This document shows positions 1 to 13,313 of a stretch of DNA of 64,000 nucleotides, piece by piece. Made by a program: the position numbers and the translations under genes. Source of the DNA: Sisyra terminalis (taxonomy: Eukaryota; Arthropoda; Insecta; Neuroptera; Sisyridae); NCBI GenBank assembly GCA_958496175.1, contig OY292275.1:10478001-10542000 (forward strand), given 5' to 3'. The notes beneath the pieces are model-generated. The model did no database searches. It was given only the letters and a program-made list of their open reading frames with translations, and was not told where the DNA came from. Numbering within the stretch: position 1 is the first letter of the stretch; each line of letters opens with the position of its first letter.

Positions 1-982
1 GCTAAAAAACATAATGCTTACTTATAAACTTAACTTAACCTTTTCAGATATATCTACTTATCAGAATTTAAATTTGTAAGCAGACTCTTAGTTTTTGTTT
101 CTAATAATAAATCAACTTTGTTTTATATTAAGCAGTAATAACATTTCGCTTTTAACGAACTTTGATTGATTTTTAAATTTGCAATTTCGATTGTTTATTA
201 AATGTTATCCCTTACAAACTTTGCCACCGTTTTTCACTCTTTTAGGGGAGAAATTTTCAAAAATCCTTTCTTATTATATACCAGCATCGTATAAGGAAAA
301 CATTTTCCATATTTCATCGACACAAATGTGCACTTATATTTGAAAATACAATGTAAAACGAAAAAAAAATAATGACCTTCTTTATGTTAGTTAACATGAC
401 TAAAAAGCTATTCGATTTCGCACATTTGGACGTTGTACATACAAAATTGTTGGAAATAGGTGGAAAGCGTGGAAGTAAATTCGAAAATTTTATTTATTTT
501 CAATAACAATAATTGGTTTTCAAATTGTTCTAAATACCGAAAAAAAGTTAGTATCGAATATTTTATATTTAAATTGACCGTGAAATATATGGCAAAAAAT
601 TGCTACCTTAATGCTTTTCAGCCGAATATATAATTACTCTAGATCACAACCATTGGTTCATAAAAAATAAATTTTAAAAAGTTTGATTGTTGAAAAACGA
701 ACCAAAATTTAAAATCGCCTATTTGGTACAAGTACTACATAAGTATTAAACTTTCATACTAATTTAGTGAAATGACGTTATTTAAAATGTTGTTATTAAA
801 ATGATAAAAAAAAACACTTATATTTTATTTCTTAATACAGTTTTAGATTAACTTTTTTATATTAACAACACTTTGGTTATAAAATTTAAAATTTCGATTG
901 TTGATTAACTCTACATTATCTCATATTAAACATTTTATTTAGATAAAACCTTTAGTTGCGAATGCAACGGGTAACTACTAGT
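1..982 (+). mobile_element. Dispersed repeat, family X (partial copy)
   Basis: This AT-rich, non-coding stretch is repeated with high similarity at 59920-60664, and its second half (about 515-960) is again similar to 21070-21460. Shared landmarks include CTTTTAGGGGAG near 241, CTAAATACCGA near 531 and GATTGTTGATTAACTCTACA near 896. The right end, CTACTAGT at about 975-982, coincides with the end of the 59.9-kb copy. The left end lies outside the window. I see no open reading frame of note. The family behaves like a short interspersed element, but its class (RTE-type tail, SINE or other) is not settled by the sequence. The strand is given relative to the 20.8-kb copy. Confidence 0.7.
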
Positions 983-3615
983 TTTTTTTTATAAATGATC
1001 GGAAAATCATTAAAATTTTTTCTATTATACATATATTGACCATCAGGATTGTGTTCTTTTTGTCCAATTTGATACCAAGAATTTAGCATGGTACGGAACA
1101 CTCCCATTGATAAATTTTGTATTTCTACCGATTTCCTATGTTAGTTTATTAAGATACAGTTTTCAGATTTTGGTGTTATAGTTTTGATTTTTTAAAACAG
1201 CTTATAGAAACCATGTTTTTAGATTGGACTTAGGAAAATTTATGGTATATTTTCTCAATTTTCGATTCAGTCAAAAGCTCGTAAACAAGAAACAACGTTT
1301 GAAGTATGATTGAATTGAAACTTGAACGATACGAAAAGCGTGAATTCGCTTATTGTTTTTATTTTGAAAATGTGTCTTGAACCGTAACTGAGACGGGAGC
1401 AAATCAATAGTGTAAAAGTTATCATAGTAAAGTGTTTTGTAAATAAATAATACGTGAAAGCTTTTTGATAACTTACAATTATTTTAACAAAAAAATAATA
1501 GGGAGAGAAGTAATATTTCTTAAATTATAAAAAAATAAGCAAGTTTTTTTTTCACCTTAGCAATTCTTTGAAAAAACTATAGTTTTTCCTTATATGATAA
1601 CTATATTGGTATAATATATCATGCAATTCTATTCTTCTTAGACTTGTTATGCAATAACAGTGAGTGAAGTTCAAAATTATGGATATTTCATATTTTAAAT
1701 ATTCATAATTTTGTACTCTTATATTTTCTTGGTCATACATTAATGAAGCTTCATAAATTATTTTTAATTTTATAAGAATCTTAATAATTACAATTTGATG
1801 ATAAAAACGAATATCTGTAAGAGAAAATGGCAATCAACCACAACTTTTGGTATCATAAAGTAAACTTTAATCATGTAATTGATTTAAATTAGTTTATGAA
1901 GACTTTTTTATAAATTCTCTAACAAATTACGTGAAGAATTATGGGTAAGGTTATAGGATTCAAGGGAAACTAATGACACATTGTGAATGGTTCTTTATTT
2001 AAATAAGTTTATTCTCAATGAAAAAATTTCGGTCGAATTTTTAAAAAATGACATATTTTTTGTTAGAGACAATTATGGATATTTCTAAAATATAAACGGA
2101 AGATCATAATTTTTCTCACAAAGAAAGAAAAGGAAAGTAAATTATAAGTAGTTAGATTTAATTTTACAAGAAGGATCATTGCTAAAAGACATGGAAAATC
2201 TTTGAAAATGGGTATAATTACACAAAATGAAAGAAAAAAATTAAATAGAAAATTGATTTTCTCTAAAATTGCTCTGTAGGAGTTTTTCAATACTTAGGTG
2301 CGTTTTTCAGGGGTATGAAAAAATATTTTTTAACTATATTGGGTATTTTACTATCCTTTTTGGAATTCATAATTTCTATAAGATAGTTCAAAATAAAAAA
2401 AAAATTCCTAGTTTTCCTCAAAATTTATCTCATTTTTACAAGACTAAGAAAGTTTTTGTTTCGGAGATCATTTAAAAAACATTATTTATTACCTACCTTT
2501 TTTGGAATATTTTTTTTCGCTAGTTATGGATTTTCTCAATAAAATTAATAAGAAAAATATTTCAATTAATGAGACTAGGTAAATATAACGCTACTTCAAT
2601 ACAAAATGTAACTTTTGAATAATAAAAAATCAATGTATTATACAAAATTAAGACAATTTTAATAAAATTAGGATCCAAAAATTAATACCTATGCCAGGTG
2701 TATAAATATGAAAACTTATTTAACTAAAAATATTTTTTTGTTAACTATAAATCTTGACCATCTTTCTGGAAATTTTTTGGTACCATCTTAAAAGAGCCGT
2801 ATGCGAAAATATTTTCAAACTGAATACTTCAATTTTATCGTTTTTTCTTATTTTTCTGTGTGGCCAGGGGAATTATCATGCTGCAAAATCTCTTTTGTAT
2901 TTCCTATTTTAATATTCTGGACAATTTTTCCCGTAAAGTTTGGTTCAAACTTAATATCGCAAGTTCTTGCTACATTTGATTATGTAGGGTAGCATGGTGA
3001 CTGCTGATGGTCCCATGACCCAGGATGGTACACGAAAATGGGGCGGCATATTGACGTTGATAATTCCATAAAAAAAATTGTTTTGAGAAAAGCACGAAGA
3101 ATTCATTGTTATATAATTAAAAAAATTAAAGACAGTTGACTTTTTACCAATTTTCTTGACTTGTAATGAAAATAGGGGCAGCAAATTTCCGGTTATCCTC
3201 GGGTGGCGAAAATGCACGCCATGCCACTGATTTGGCTCTCATCCTAGTCCAACAATTCTTACTAGTTATCATTAAATTTTTTTGTTGGTTTTTCACATTT
3301 CTTATTCTCCATATTGATATCACCATTTTTTATATTTTTTAAGCCATTCAAAACACTGAGATTTGAAAATGCTTAAGCTATAAACTATACCATAACTATA
3401 ACTTAAGTTATAAACATTAAATGCAATTCCGAAGCAGTTTTTGTGGTAGCACACACGTAATGCTATTTGCAAATCGTATTTTTTTTGGTATAAATCTCGA
3501 TATGCCCAATGCTTATAAAAATAATGAATTCGTAGGAATTCTTCAAAATTCATCAATGACATTTTTGTCAGTCTCTATTGGAAGCCAATACCATTTACTT
3601 GCAAATTATAGTTTC
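983..3615. other. No gene recognised
   Basis: AT-rich sequence with short chance frames only. The stretch 2960-3260 is slightly less AT-rich and has a short open frame on the minus strand (about 3144-3326), but I recognise no family in it. No terminal repeats or RNA genes were seen. Confidence 0.5.
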
Positions 3616-3631
3616 ATATTTATACACCTCA
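3616..3631 (+). repeat. Target-site duplication, left copy (Jockey insertion)
   Basis: The 16 bases ATATTTATACACCTCA match 4302-4317 (ATATTTTTACACCTGA) at 14 of 16 positions. They bracket the truncated retrotransposon at 3632-4301, as expected for target-primed reverse transcription. Confidence 0.75.
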
Positions 3632-4200
3632 CTATCAATAAGTTCAAATCAGTCCAAGTGACCTTCACTCTCAGGAAAGGAACGGGTCCCCTAGTTAATG
3701 TGGACTCAACTGAGATCCCATCGTCCGACACCGTCAAATACCTTGGTGTTCATTTGGACAGGAGGCTGACCTGGAAATCTCACATTATCCAAAAAGGAAA
3801 ATATATTAACAAGAGGTTCAAACAGTTATACTGGCTGTTAGGTAGGAGCTCTAAACTTCCCCTAGAGGATAAACTACTTATATACAAAGCAGTAATAGTG
3901 TCAATCTGGTCGTACGGTATTGAGCTGTGGGGCTCTGCCAGCAAGTCAAGCATTAAATTAATGGAGGCCACCCAATCAAAGATCCTGAGACAGTTGGCAG
4001 ATGCTCCATGGTATGTCACAAATGAGACTCTCCGAAGAGACTTACACATCTCATCAGTCACCGACTCCATTACCGTACGTACCACCAATCATTTTGGAAA
4101 GTTGAGTCAACACTCAAATCCCCTGATTCCGCCACTTTTGGAGCACCAAAATGAAAGAAGGCTAAAAAGAAAAGTACTTAGCGATCAAGTAGAGGCATAG
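3632..4200 (+). pseudogene. Jockey-type RT, C-terminal fragment
   Basis: Open to the TAG at 4198-4200. It encodes the region after the RT palm: the 'VKYLGVHLDRRLTWKSHI' block, then 'LLIYKAVIVSIWSYGIELWGSAS', then 'ILRQLADAPWYVTNETLRRDL' type motifs, all standard for insect Jockey elements. The fingers and the catalytic FADD box are absent, so it cannot be functional. The frame remains open upstream to 3421, but residues before about 3632 come from flanking DNA and are not part of the protein family. The copy at 40059-40625 (minus) is homologous. Confidence 0.85.
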
Positions 4201-4301
4201 GGAGATTCCTCCACTGGGAGTGATCTCCATCACGTCAGCTCCGGTCATCAAATCGGATTATAGGACCTAGATCTTGATGGCCGATTTATATATATAAAAA
4301 A
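3632..4301 (+). mobile_element. Jockey-type non-LTR retrotransposon, 5'-truncated copy
   Basis: About 670 bp, holding only the 3' end of the reverse-transcriptase (RT) ORF, a short 3' UTR and an A-rich tail (TATATATATAAAAAAA at about 4287-4301). Imperfect 16-bp direct repeats flank it at 3616-3631 and 4302-4317. Most of the element, including the endonuclease and the RT catalytic core, is missing, which is the usual product of abortive reverse transcription. The two mismatches in the duplication suggest a moderately old insertion. Confidence 0.85.
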
Positions 4302-4317
4302 ATATTTTTACACCTGA
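4302..4317 (+). repeat. Target-site duplication, right copy
   Basis: ATATTTTTACACCTGA, partner of 3616-3631. It directly follows the A-rich tail of the Jockey copy. Confidence 0.75.
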
Positions 4318-7300
4318 TATCAAAGATAAATAATGTTAAGGAAATGAAAATAAGAAAGGTCAATTGCGTACACCGCTTTTAAAAAAATGATCCATTAATC
4401 GATTATTACGTTTTCGAAAGTGCCAGAGATTGTTTTACCTTTTTTTCATTAGATTTTTTGGGCTTATTGATAGCAAATTTCTTTCCTTTTCTGTTGCATC
4501 CTAGTTAAATATTTTTTTATCGAAACAATATTGAGATTTTCCAAATAAGTATTCATTTTCAGCCATACAAAATTCTATAGTCTCATTTTGAAAAAAATGT
4601 TCATCTTTATTTTTGAGTTTTAAGCTTAAATCTTGATTTTGTTGCTTATCTATTTTTTATTTTAGATCAAAATAGTCATTTTAAACTCAGAATATATATC
4701 TTTAAGTATCAATGAATATCAACTAAAATATTATAAACATCATATGCTTATAACATAAGACACAGATTATAGTTAAAGTATTATAAATAAATAACTGAAA
4801 ATAACTGAAAAACATATTTTTACATACAGTTTATAATCACATTTTATCAATCTTCATCACAATTATCGTCAATCACAGGTGAAACTTTATCTGTACCAAA
4901 TAATTTGCTTAGTATCTCAGAATCTTTCTCAAATATCTTCCGTGTGACAAATAATAAACAATGGCAGCAACATGAGAGCAACATCCAATTGTTCTTCGAC
5001 AATTCTTCCTCAATATGCTTTTGGGACCAATAGCATTTTTTTTATACTCAATGAAACATCTATAAACTTTCCTATTGATATGATTGATATGAAAATTGGT
5101 TTTCTAAGTATAAAAATAATTATTTTAAATAAGATGTATAGAACATATATAAGTTACAAAATCGAGATTTAAGCTTAAAACTCAAAAATAAAGTGAATAT
5201 TTGCATAACAAGTGGTTTTAATTTTTTTGTAATATGGCGTCCCAATTCCTAAACTCTAAAAAGATCATAAATCCATAGAAAAATGGATGAGGAATCCAAA
5301 AAAAATGGTTTCGTAATTGTACTAAATTTTTATCATAGTTAACAATCAAAATTAAAACAAAAATGTCATTTTGTTCTAGGTTCTTATTAACCGATATAGC
5401 TCTTAATTTTTTTCCTAGAAGGTACCATCAGCCCCCAAAACATATCCAAAATTCAGATGAATTGATTCACGCGTTCCTGAGAAAATCCATTTTTTTTGAA
5501 TATTACATATTTTGCTTTTTCTCAAAAACCGATTGGGTTCGAGATCTGAAACTTTCAGGATCTTATTATCTCATTAGTACCTAAAAACCCTCTCAGTATC
5601 GTGCCGATATCTTTCAAGGGCAAATTCACTATACTTATATCCCTAAGGCCTTTTATTTGAAAAATCTACTGCCATTCTGCAGACAATCTACTGAGTTTAA
5701 CTAAATAAACTTTTGCTTTATATGTCACAGTAATACATATTCTTTTCTAGAACAAAATATTTTTTCTTTATTGGAATAATTGGAAGAATATTTTTTTTTG
5801 TGGTTTTTTATTTGCATGAAAATTATCAAGCACACCCTAGTTACTTTTTTGCCGTACCAATAACCCATTAACCCTAATTAAAATCGATTTGTAAATTAGC
5901 ACAGATTAGTACAATACAAGGAATAATCCATCATTATTGAACTTTCCATTAATTAATATACATTTTGCAATATTAATTTAACATACTGGTTACATTAATT
6001 GATAGTTGAGAACAAGAACCATAGAGTTTCAAGTTGACATGCTTAGCCTATATTATCGAATTATCGAGAAACAATCAATGTTATTAGACGCCAAAGCAAA
6101 TCTAGCGAGCTTAATGCCATTAAATGTGATGCATATAGATGCACTTTCTCTCTTGCCATCAGAATAATTTAAAGCCATCGGAATATCATCCCAGTCCATA
6201 TATTCAATCCCATCAACGTAATAAATATATCATTTGTCATCCAAACAGGAGCAACTGGTAGTCAATAATGTTAACGATTGATCGTTGATATCTACTTAAA
6301 AGGCGATAAATTTTATTCGATTTTTATCCAGTAATTTGCATTGGAAGTTGTTATTTTTTTTGTTTTCCAATTACTGTGCAACGATGAGGAATTGATTAGG
6401 TGTAATTAAGGTAGAAGGCTTGCACGAACAAGTGGGTGTTCTAAATCGGTCAATAAGTTAGCAAATACCATACGATGAACTTTGCTCGATTGACTCAACA
6501 ACGTCTTTGTTTGAACGTTAATAAAGCTCCATATTTGATGTACACATTAACGGGTAATCAGAGGTTCAATATTTAGATGAATATGAACGCATTATTAACC
6601 CAATAACTCGGGTGATTAATTAAAATCCGGTTAGGTGAAACTTGATTATGGTTTCAAGGAAAATTTAATACAGAAATAATAAATTCAATTTAGAGAAATG
6701 GGAGTTTGTTTTATTTGTAGTCTTTTTTAATCGCACATTTGTGAATGACGTCCATGAAAATGTTAAATTATTGCGAATGAAAAATGTAGCGAGGAAAATA
6801 TTGCCCGGTGTGATATGAAAGTAATCAGTTCGCTGGAGCTTTGTATTTGAAAAACAAACATAACTACGTTTATTGGTTTAATGTTACGATTTTCCGAGTT
6901 TGCTTTTCTTGCGAGTTGCGAATTTCTTTCGGAGGTGAATTTAATTTTCCTCAATTTAAATATTTTAATTTTCAATGAAAATTGTGCGCGAAAGTCGTAG
7001 GAGGGAGGTTCCGTTTGAAAAAATGCATTAAATTTCGCGCGGAAAATTCGCTTTAAATTTGTTGTAATTGTAGGGTTGGTGGTGTAAAAGAAGACAGATT
7101 TGAATGTTTAATTTTTTGTTGTTTTGCACATTTGGAAGTGTAGATGGAGTTGGGTTTTTTGTCTGCTGGCTATTTGAGTAAGTGGAAGACAAATAAAAAG
7201 AGTAGGAAAACTTCTGTTGGAGCCTAAAGTGAAATGATTTGCACAAATTAAATTTTCTTACAGCCTAATTACTTAAAAGTTGAAGGGTTTCTTTTTATTT

Positions 7301-7814
7301 GTTTAGTAAACAGTGAAATAATTTACTTGTACAACGTATAGCCTCTTTATAGGTATATACTTTATAGAATGTGTCATTGGATATTTTTGGCAACCGTTTT
7401 TCCATAAAGCACACCATTTTGTAATTTTTTCAACAATTTTTATGTTTTTGTGTCAGAAATCATTAACAAAATTGTACTTTTTTATTAAACTTAAAAAGAG
7501 ATTTGGTTTTTTCAAAATGAAGTTTTCTTTAACAGCCATTAATAATAGGAATATTAATGAGGAATAGAAAAAAAATCTTATGACTAAAAATAAATTAAAT
7601 AAAATGTATTGCTCTTATAATATATAAACAAATACTTTTGCTTATAATTTGTTTTTAATTTTAAGTGTGATATACCTTGCATAAACCATCCAGTCTGTAG
7701 ATCCTGATCTAGGATAGAGATTAGCTTACAATATTGTAGTTGTTTATTTGAATTGGGGAAAAATAGATGGCAATTCTTTAAAAACTCCGAATATTGTTTC
7801 TGATTTCAGTTTGT
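4318..7814. other. No gene recognised
   Basis: AT-rich sequence. Frames at 4972-5172, 5363-5584, 6763-6975 and 7028-7246 show no recognisable domain and look like chance. The part 5880-7250 is less homopolymeric and may be unique, non-repeat DNA. From about 7690 it may include the 3' UTR of the retrotransposon relic that follows. Confidence 0.45.
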
Positions 7815-8166
7815 TATAAGACAATATGTCTCATTCTTTTATGTTTGTATTTTCTGTATTTGTGGAGTAGGTCATCGAGGGTGTAGTCACTGATGCTTCT
7901 AATTATTTGGCTAGGGCAATTTTTACAGTTTGAGTAGAATTTCCGCGACAAAGCTAGGATATATAAGTCTAGCGATGGTATCCTCAATTCCTCATGAAGA
8001 TCGTGAACTTTTTATTTGGCTGGATAGTTTCCCAGTATTCTTAGTAATTTATTCTGGACTCTCTGTATTGTCAGATACTTGGTTTTGCTTACTGAACTCC
8101 AGACTGGACATGCATATGTAACCACTGGTCTGAGGACTGTTTATAAATCATTAATTTATTGGTAGA
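7815..8166 (-). pseudogene. Non-LTR retrotransposon RT C-terminal relic
   Basis: Read on the minus strand, the sequence gives 'KLMIYK', a one-base frameshift, then 'LRPVVTYACPVWSSVSKT', 'IQRVQNKLLRILG', one in-frame stop, and 'DLHEELRIPSLDLYILALS'. This is the typical post-RT region of Jockey/I/CR1-type elements (…RPVLTYACPVW…QNKxLR…). The RT core lies beyond the break at about 8167, where a truncated family X copy begins. It is a dead fragment, and it belongs to a different lineage from the copies at 3.6 and 40 kb, whose equivalent block reads IWSYGIELWG. Confidence 0.75.
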
Positions 8167-8167
8167 C

Positions 8168-8403
8168 AGTTTTCGCAGCGCACGCGATAAAAGAATGTTT
8201 ATTGGCAATTTTTTCAGACTTTGGATTACATTATTGGAGTTTTAGTATGGATCCCTAACTTTTTTGAAAATTTAATATAGCCTATGTTCACCGGAAATAG
8301 TGTGGCTTCCCAGCAGTGAAAGAATTTTTCATATCGGTCAAGTAGTTTCGGAGCCTATTCAAAGCAAACAAACAATCAAATCCTTCCTCTTTATTATAAT
8401 AGA
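8168..8403 (+). mobile_element. Family X copy, 5'-truncated (3' end only)
   Basis: Matches the last about 235 bp of the X copies at 30639-31561 and 57622-58522: TTTTCGCAGCGCACGCGATA at the start, TCAAGTAGTTTCGGAGCC near 8338, and the tail CCTCTTTATTATAATAG. Loss of the 5' part with an intact 3' end is the pattern of retroposition. It sits exactly at the join between the RT relic on its left and the Penelope-like relic on its right. Confidence 0.8.
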
Positions 8404-8411
8404 TTGATGAC

Positions 8412-9036
8412 ACCTTTCCATTTTCATTGATGATTGTTTTCTAAATAGTTGATTTTTCCATTTAGTTCGTGTTCTGAAGTGAATTTTATTTTCTGGTTAA
8501 TTTTGTTCAGATCGGATACCATATTGTCAATTTGTCGGGTAGTTCCATAAAATAATTTAAATGTATCGTCCACATATCTTCCATAATATATTATTTAACT
8601 TTTGTAGGTATTGTTCTTAATCTATTTATTTTCAAAGTGATTCATGTAAATGTCGGCTAGTAGTCCTGATAAAGGGGAACCCATGGCCAAGCCTTCCTCT
8701 TGGTGATAAAATTTGTGATTGAAAATGTAAGAGTTTTGTTGTAAGATGGTGGTTTATAAGTTCATTATGTCGTTGATTACCATATAATTATATATTTTTG
8801 ATGTCATAAGATTATATTCTACAATTTTAATTGTTTCTTCAACAAGAACATTTGTGTATAAGTTAACATTGTCAAGTGATGAATTTTCGATGTTCTGTGG
8901 TAGTTTTAGATTTTAAGTATTATACATAAATTCATGTGTTTTTTAATGAACAATTTTCTTTCAATATGTCGCCTGATTTGATGGTTTGAAGTAATATTTT
9001 GGCTAACCAATATCCAGGAGGAAGTTAAGTTAATGG
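8412..9036 (-). pseudogene. Penelope-like element RT relic
   Basis: The minus strand reads, in order, 'PPGYWLAKILLQTIKSGD', 'SLDNVNLYTNVLVEETI' (motif A, Asp near 8875), 'EEGLAMGSPLSGLLADIYMN', and 'RYVDDTFKLFYGT', with the catalytic YVDD at 8565-8576, then 'KIKFTSEHELNGKINYLEN'. These are the RT blocks of Penelope-like retroelements (PLEs). Several in-frame stops break it (after HFENK, after NTYKS, in the NTHEF-like block). No GIY-YIG domain is left. It is truncated at 8411 next to the X copy. Its motif A (NLYTNV) differs from that of the 30-kb PLE (SLLTNIP), so it represents another PLE lineage. Confidence 0.85.
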
Positions 9037-12000
9037 CTACTTGTAAAGTGATTGATCACAAAATTTAAATTAGTCTTCATATTCATAGCAAAAACTGTAG
9101 CAACAATGAGAGATGATGCATGAAAGTTTGTTTCAACAAACTAGTTTTAAAAATAATCAAACTCCCATCACAAACAAAGACAAAACCTTTGAAATATTGA
9201 GGAACTAACTTTTGCGACGCTTTTATTTAAGATATTTCAATAAGCTTCAAACTTCAAATAGTGTTACGTCTTCCATATTAAAATTAATTACTTTAGTTAC
9301 TTGTCTTGGTCGTTGTATGTCCCCAGAGGAGAAAATTAAACAACAAACTTTCCGACATTTATTTATCTTTCTGTCAAAATAAATATCAAGAATTAGCAAC
9401 GATTTATTGTCATGTCTCTGTTTTCTAAGAGTTCTATTAAATTACAAGCATCATTCTTCTGACGTATTGTTGAAATTTCAACTTGATTGTTAACCTAGAG
9501 TTTTATTACAAGAAGCTGGGGGTACGACCTTTAAAAATGTGATGTAATTGAGTTTCTGGCAACATAACTAGCCGAGTTCTTGTCATGGAAAAAATTCCGA
9601 GAATCTTTATAGAAAATTATTTTTCTCTGTATTTTAATTAAAAGTATAAAACATTCCACGAAAAAGTTCACAGACAGTTTTATATTTTCAACCTCAAGAT
9701 TATCACAACTTAGTTTTATTTTAATAAAAAAAAACATATTTTTTCATTTTCTTTTGTACACAAAAAATTTTGCGAAAAATCGACAAAAAGTTCAAATATC
9801 TGTTATCAAAGTTCATCATTTGTATTTCAATTAGTTGAAAGTTCTTTTGTGGTTCTGGTACTGTTTGAAACTTTGTCATATATAAAGCTAACAGTAAATT
9901 TGTTTTGACTTTAGAAGGCACATAGAATTTTCGGCCAAGTTGATAAGAAATGAATCAAAATTCCTGAAAATAAATTTATTATATTTCATATTTTTTCGTT
10001 TTCAATTTAAAAGTGACAGGCATTGTGTCATCAGAAACACCTATTTTTCTTTTTGCACACAAAAGGTGTACATATAAAACTCTATTGTACAAGAATCAAG
10101 AATTGCGTGAGTTATTGAAGAAATATTATAAAAAATAATCAAATAAATTACGTACGCAAAGAAAATATGAACATGTTAAAATCAAATTTGGAACTTATTT
10201 GAATATATAACAAAATCAAATTGAAATATATTTTTCGAGACATAAAATTGAAGGAATAACAGTATGGAATGAATATTAATATATTTAAAATAATTTATAT
10301 CATAATATTTTAATCACCATCAAATTTGCATTACATAAATCCTGACATTGGCCTTTCATACTTCCTGAAAATTGCTTGAATTTTCCGGAAAACATCCCAA
10401 GTAGCTAGATAAAACTTTAATTAGAAATAAAAGAGCGGGAAAATTGAGTATTATTAGCTCAATTTTCAAAGAAAATCGGGTCCAATTTTCCGACCTAAAT
10501 AATTTCATGTTTTTCTGATTCCAACAATTGTCATACAGCTGTAGAAATTTGGCTCTTTTTAAAGAACGGGGTAAGGGACGGTTATACTTTTTCAAACCTG
10601 AAAACAATACAGATTTTTCATTTAGACTAAAAAATGTTTAAATTTCTTGAATGGTAAAAAAAATATTAAATAAATGAATGGAAAAAATTGTTATATTGGA
10701 CAAAACATTAATAATGATTACGCAGGATTAAAAGAATTTAATATCAGTTATTTTTTGTCTTCATTATAAACGTATTATATTTTTATTAAAAGAAATTCAA
10801 TTTTTAATTTTTTAATAAAACTCGTATTCAACTACTCTTACGTTTACCTTCCTTTACCTACATTTCAATTTAGTTTTTCCACGTAAATGTATATAATGTA
10901 TATTGTGCTATAGTTTACTACAGCGTTTGAACCCCGTTTCTGATTTTCTCATAAAACTTTTTTAATTCATCAACAAAGCTTTCATAAAGCGTCGTTATAA
11001 ACATGTAATTACGCAATGAGTCTTTTCCATTAAAAATTCATAGCGAAACTTTTATGTTATAAATAATTACATTTTATATGAACATTATTAATTATTCATA
11101 AATAAAAGTTAAATAAGTTACCATATAATAATGTTAATTTTTGTGGGGAATATTTAATTTTAACGCAAGTAGAAAGCTTATCAATGTAAATATTGCATTT
11201 CCGTTTCATGTATAAAACCATACTTGGAACTAATAAATTATTCCATTATTTCTTCTGTAATAAACTCACAGTGTTTTTTTTATGTTTTTGGTTTTATTTA
11301 ATGAATACCGTAAAAATAATAACGGTAATAAAAATTTATATTATATTTACACGATCTCATTTTGGTGGTTGGTGATGGGGTGGGGTTAATAATGATCGAG
11401 TCTCTTTCGCGGTGTTTATCTCTCTCATATTACTATCGATTAAACGATAAATTCGACGATGTCGCGGTGGCTGTGTGTCGTTTTAATTACTTATGGGTGC
11501 TCGAAACTAATTTATGACAATTTGCGGTCAATTGTGACGGAAAGCTCTGGCCTGGAACAAGATTGCATTTTTCAACGGATTTATCTGATTGAGTTTTGAA
11601 GGAAATAAATTGGATAAGTTCGAACGAATAAATTTTAGTGAAATATTTCCATTTGGTCATAGATAAATTGGGAGAAGTTGTAGTTGTGAAATTATAATGA
11701 GGTACCAAAAGTTTGTCGTTTGGTACTCATTGTTATTAACTAATACAGTGAGTTTCAGCGTTAATGTCTGTGTTGATTGTTACAACTCAATTCGTTGATG
11801 CATCGATTGTCGGTCCCTTGACCAAAAGTACCTCTAAATTAATGAAAATTTAAATTTTTAAGTTACAAATTAGATGCAATCTTCAAAACCGATAGCTTAA
11901 ATCAGAGTTGAAGAAGTCGCGTAAACTAGTTGAAGCTCCAGCTTCAAGTGGATATTACAATAAAATATCAAATGTAATGTTAATGTTTTGACTTGAAGAT

Positions 12001-12599
12001 TCAGAATTACATGCAAAAGGTATCAAAAAATAATTTATAAAGAATCAATTTAACAAATATTCGTAAGGATTTGGAACCAGTATGAGATTGGAGGTAACTT
12101 AAAACTTTGGTTCTCCCTTATAGCATCTCCCTTAAAATTATAAATTTTTTTAAGTAAAATCTTATAGTAATCTATGTTTTAAATTAAATTTTCTTTTTTT
12201 CTTCTTCTTCGCCATTAACTTCTTACGAGTACACCTCACCGTTTTTGCCCTCCACAGTTCTCTGATTTTCCAATCCTTCTTTCTGGGACTTTTTCCTGCT
12301 ATAAGTAAATTTCCCACCACAAAACTGAATTTCCCCTTCGTTTCTTCCCAATTAAATGCTTTTTTTTGACACATGTGATCTGGCATTCTTTGAACATCAT
12401 ACTATGATAGTGCCCTATTTTCTAGTGTCTTAGTGTCATAGAACATTTAACGATCATTCGTCGCCATATTTCTTCTGTTCTTATTGTATAATTTCTTGTG
12501 TTGATGATTGTTGTCGTTATTCACAATTTTGCTTCGTAAAAAACTATATTTTGGATCATATTTTGTTTTCTTTGGTATGTGTGTTATTCCTTATTCCAT
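9037..12599. other. No gene recognised
   Basis: AT-rich sequence with chance frames only, for example 9531-9737, 9721-9921, 10356-10607 and 11487-11708. The segment 11390-11830 is less AT-rich and possibly unique. No inverted repeats or coding motifs were seen. Confidence 0.45.
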
Positions 12600-12720
12600 A
12601 GTTATCCTTTTTTGCAACATTGCCAATACAACAATTGACGAAATAATCATTATCTGATAATGACATCCAAAAACTGTTAAAAACTGTTGACCCTAATATC
12701 CTACATTACCTAGATTTCTA
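12600..12720 (+). repeat. Decayed PLE-type hairpin motif
   Basis: CTGATAATGACATCCAAAAA with CTGTTAAAAACTG resembles the motif of the element near 16.1 kb (CTGATGATGACAGCC…CTGTTGAAATGCG) but is more decayed. A matching 3' flank (GTCGTAAAGTC…GAGTCACTGGATA) lies separately at about 13160-13240. Confidence 0.4.
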
Positions 12721-12865
12721 CATTCGCTAATGTCCTTAAAGTTTAAACTTCATGGAACCTAAATGATCAACAGGCATGATAATGTAAACTACAAAAGTAA
12801 ACTATAAATATAAATTTGAACAAATGATCAAACAAATGTATTAACAAATAACATTTTGCCAAGAT

Positions 12866-12917
12866 ACCTATTTCGATTACCAAGCAATCATCCTCAGACA
12901 GTTATCTCGTTTCCCCC
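12866..12917 (-). ncRNA. Hammerhead-like RNA motif (relic)
   Basis: The minus strand reads CTGAGGA (hammerhead consensus CUGANGA), one extra T, stem GATTGC, loop TTG, stem GTAATC, GAA, then ATAGGTATC. The last part can form the short stem III (AUA/UAU) followed by C at the expected cleavage position. Candidate stem I (…TGT before the core and TTGG after) pairs only weakly through G-U pairs. It is a close relative of the sequence at 38107-38152. Whether it ever self-cleaved is inference. Confidence 0.45.
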
Positions 12918-13313
12918 CTAAAATAAAGGAAAAACAGGGGGTAAAATCATCAAGTTTTTCTGAGAAAAACTCAAAAACTTAAATTGATAAAATTTTTATT
13001 TAAAATAAATTTTTGAAAAAAAAAATTAAGGGTAGATTTTATTGTTTTTCATTAATCCTCTGTCCTTCTAGATTCAAGGAAGTATAGTAATAACTTTGGG
13101 AATAATTTAACCATTAGAAACACCATTTTTTTCAACATTAGTTGTTCGTAAAACTTTAGGGAACACGTCGTAACACGTCGTAAAGTCAAGAAAGAAGTTG
13201 AGTCACTGGATATACATTATTATTCATTAATTCAGTAATTGTGATTAGGAAATAATAAATAAAATATTTATCAATGTTAAAAATAATCCATGTTATTTAA
13301 GTCCTTGTCTTTT

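Noticed and set aside
3421..3631. Upstream extension of the open frame into the Jockey fragment
   Set aside because: The target-site duplication shows these codons are flanking DNA that is open by chance.
12162..12386. Lysine-rich frame on the minus strand
   Set aside because: Low-complexity A/T-run translation with no domain; likely chance.
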